From: Pseudomonas sp.
GTDB taxonomy: Bacteria; Pseudomonadota; Gammaproteobacteria; Pseudomonadales; Pseudomonadaceae
Length of the DNA: 22,755 nucleotides
NCBI RefSeq assembly: GCF_030150285.1
Contig: NZ_JASLGE010000038.1
Coordinates: 1 to 22,755 of the forward strand
Direction of reading: 5' to 3'
The notes beneath the pieces are model-generated. The model ran no database searches and had not been told where the DNA came from. It was given only the letters and a program-made list of their open reading frames with translations. Shown piece by piece: positions 22,737-22,755 of this stretch. Made by a program: the position numbers and the translations under genes. Each line of letters starts with the position of its first letter. Position 1 is the first letter of the stretch.

Positions 22737-22755
22737 CGAAAAATAGCCGGGAATT

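Overview
The window is a stretch of chromosome from a Pseudomonas species outside the P. aeruginosa group, most likely of the P. fluorescens lineage. The evidence is Pseudomonas-type gene order (rpsP-rimM-trmD-rplS next to ffh; lepA-lepB-rnc-era-recO-pdxJ), protein sequences that read as Pseudomonas orthologues with family-typical lengths, and several intergenic REP palindromes with the core GCGAGCTTGCTCGC. No phage, plasmid, insertion sequence, CRISPR array, tRNA or rRNA is visible. Almost all of it is core housekeeping sequence.

Layout. Positions 1-1857 (minus strand) hold the ribosomal operon rpsP-rimM-trmD-rplS, with rplS cut by the window edge. ffh (SRP GTPase) follows upstream, also minus. 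Divergent from ffh, on the plus strand, are a CcsA/YpjD-like membrane protein and a CBS-CorC protein that lacks the usual DUF21 membrane domain. After a repeat-rich gap (5394-5715) comes a minus-strand group: purT, a VUT-family transporter, a DUF1289 protein, a gamma-type carbonic anhydrase homologue and a CoA-type Nudix hydrolase. Two plus-strand genes follow (zinc-ribbon Nudix hydrolase and L,D-transpeptidase), closed by a bidirectional terminator shared with the opposing pair purL and a small NIF3/YqfO-like gene. Divergent from purL is mltF (lytic transglycosylase). A second repeat-rich gap (16282-16560) separates it from the minus-strand block lepA-lepB-(decayed DUF4845)-rnc-era-recO-pdxJ.

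How the genes work together. Two blocks serve ribosome, RNA and protein-export functions: S16/L19, RimM, TrmD, Era, RNase III and LepA for ribosomes and tRNA; Ffh and LepB for signal-peptide targeting and cleavage. purT and purL carry out formylation and amidation steps of de novo purine synthesis. MltF and the L,D-transpeptidase act on peptidoglycan.

No new multi-gene system was found. The observations most worth a second look are: (i) the gene normally between lepB and rnc is reduced to a remnant with an in-frame stop and a large internal deletion; (ii) two distant gaps share several repeat modules in different order, each ending just behind the stop codon of a minus-strand gene; (iii) the CorB-like gene has lost its DUF21 domain; (iv) a perfect hairpin lies directly before the rplS ribosome-binding site; and (v) a terminator-like hairpin lies 12 bases before the lepA start.
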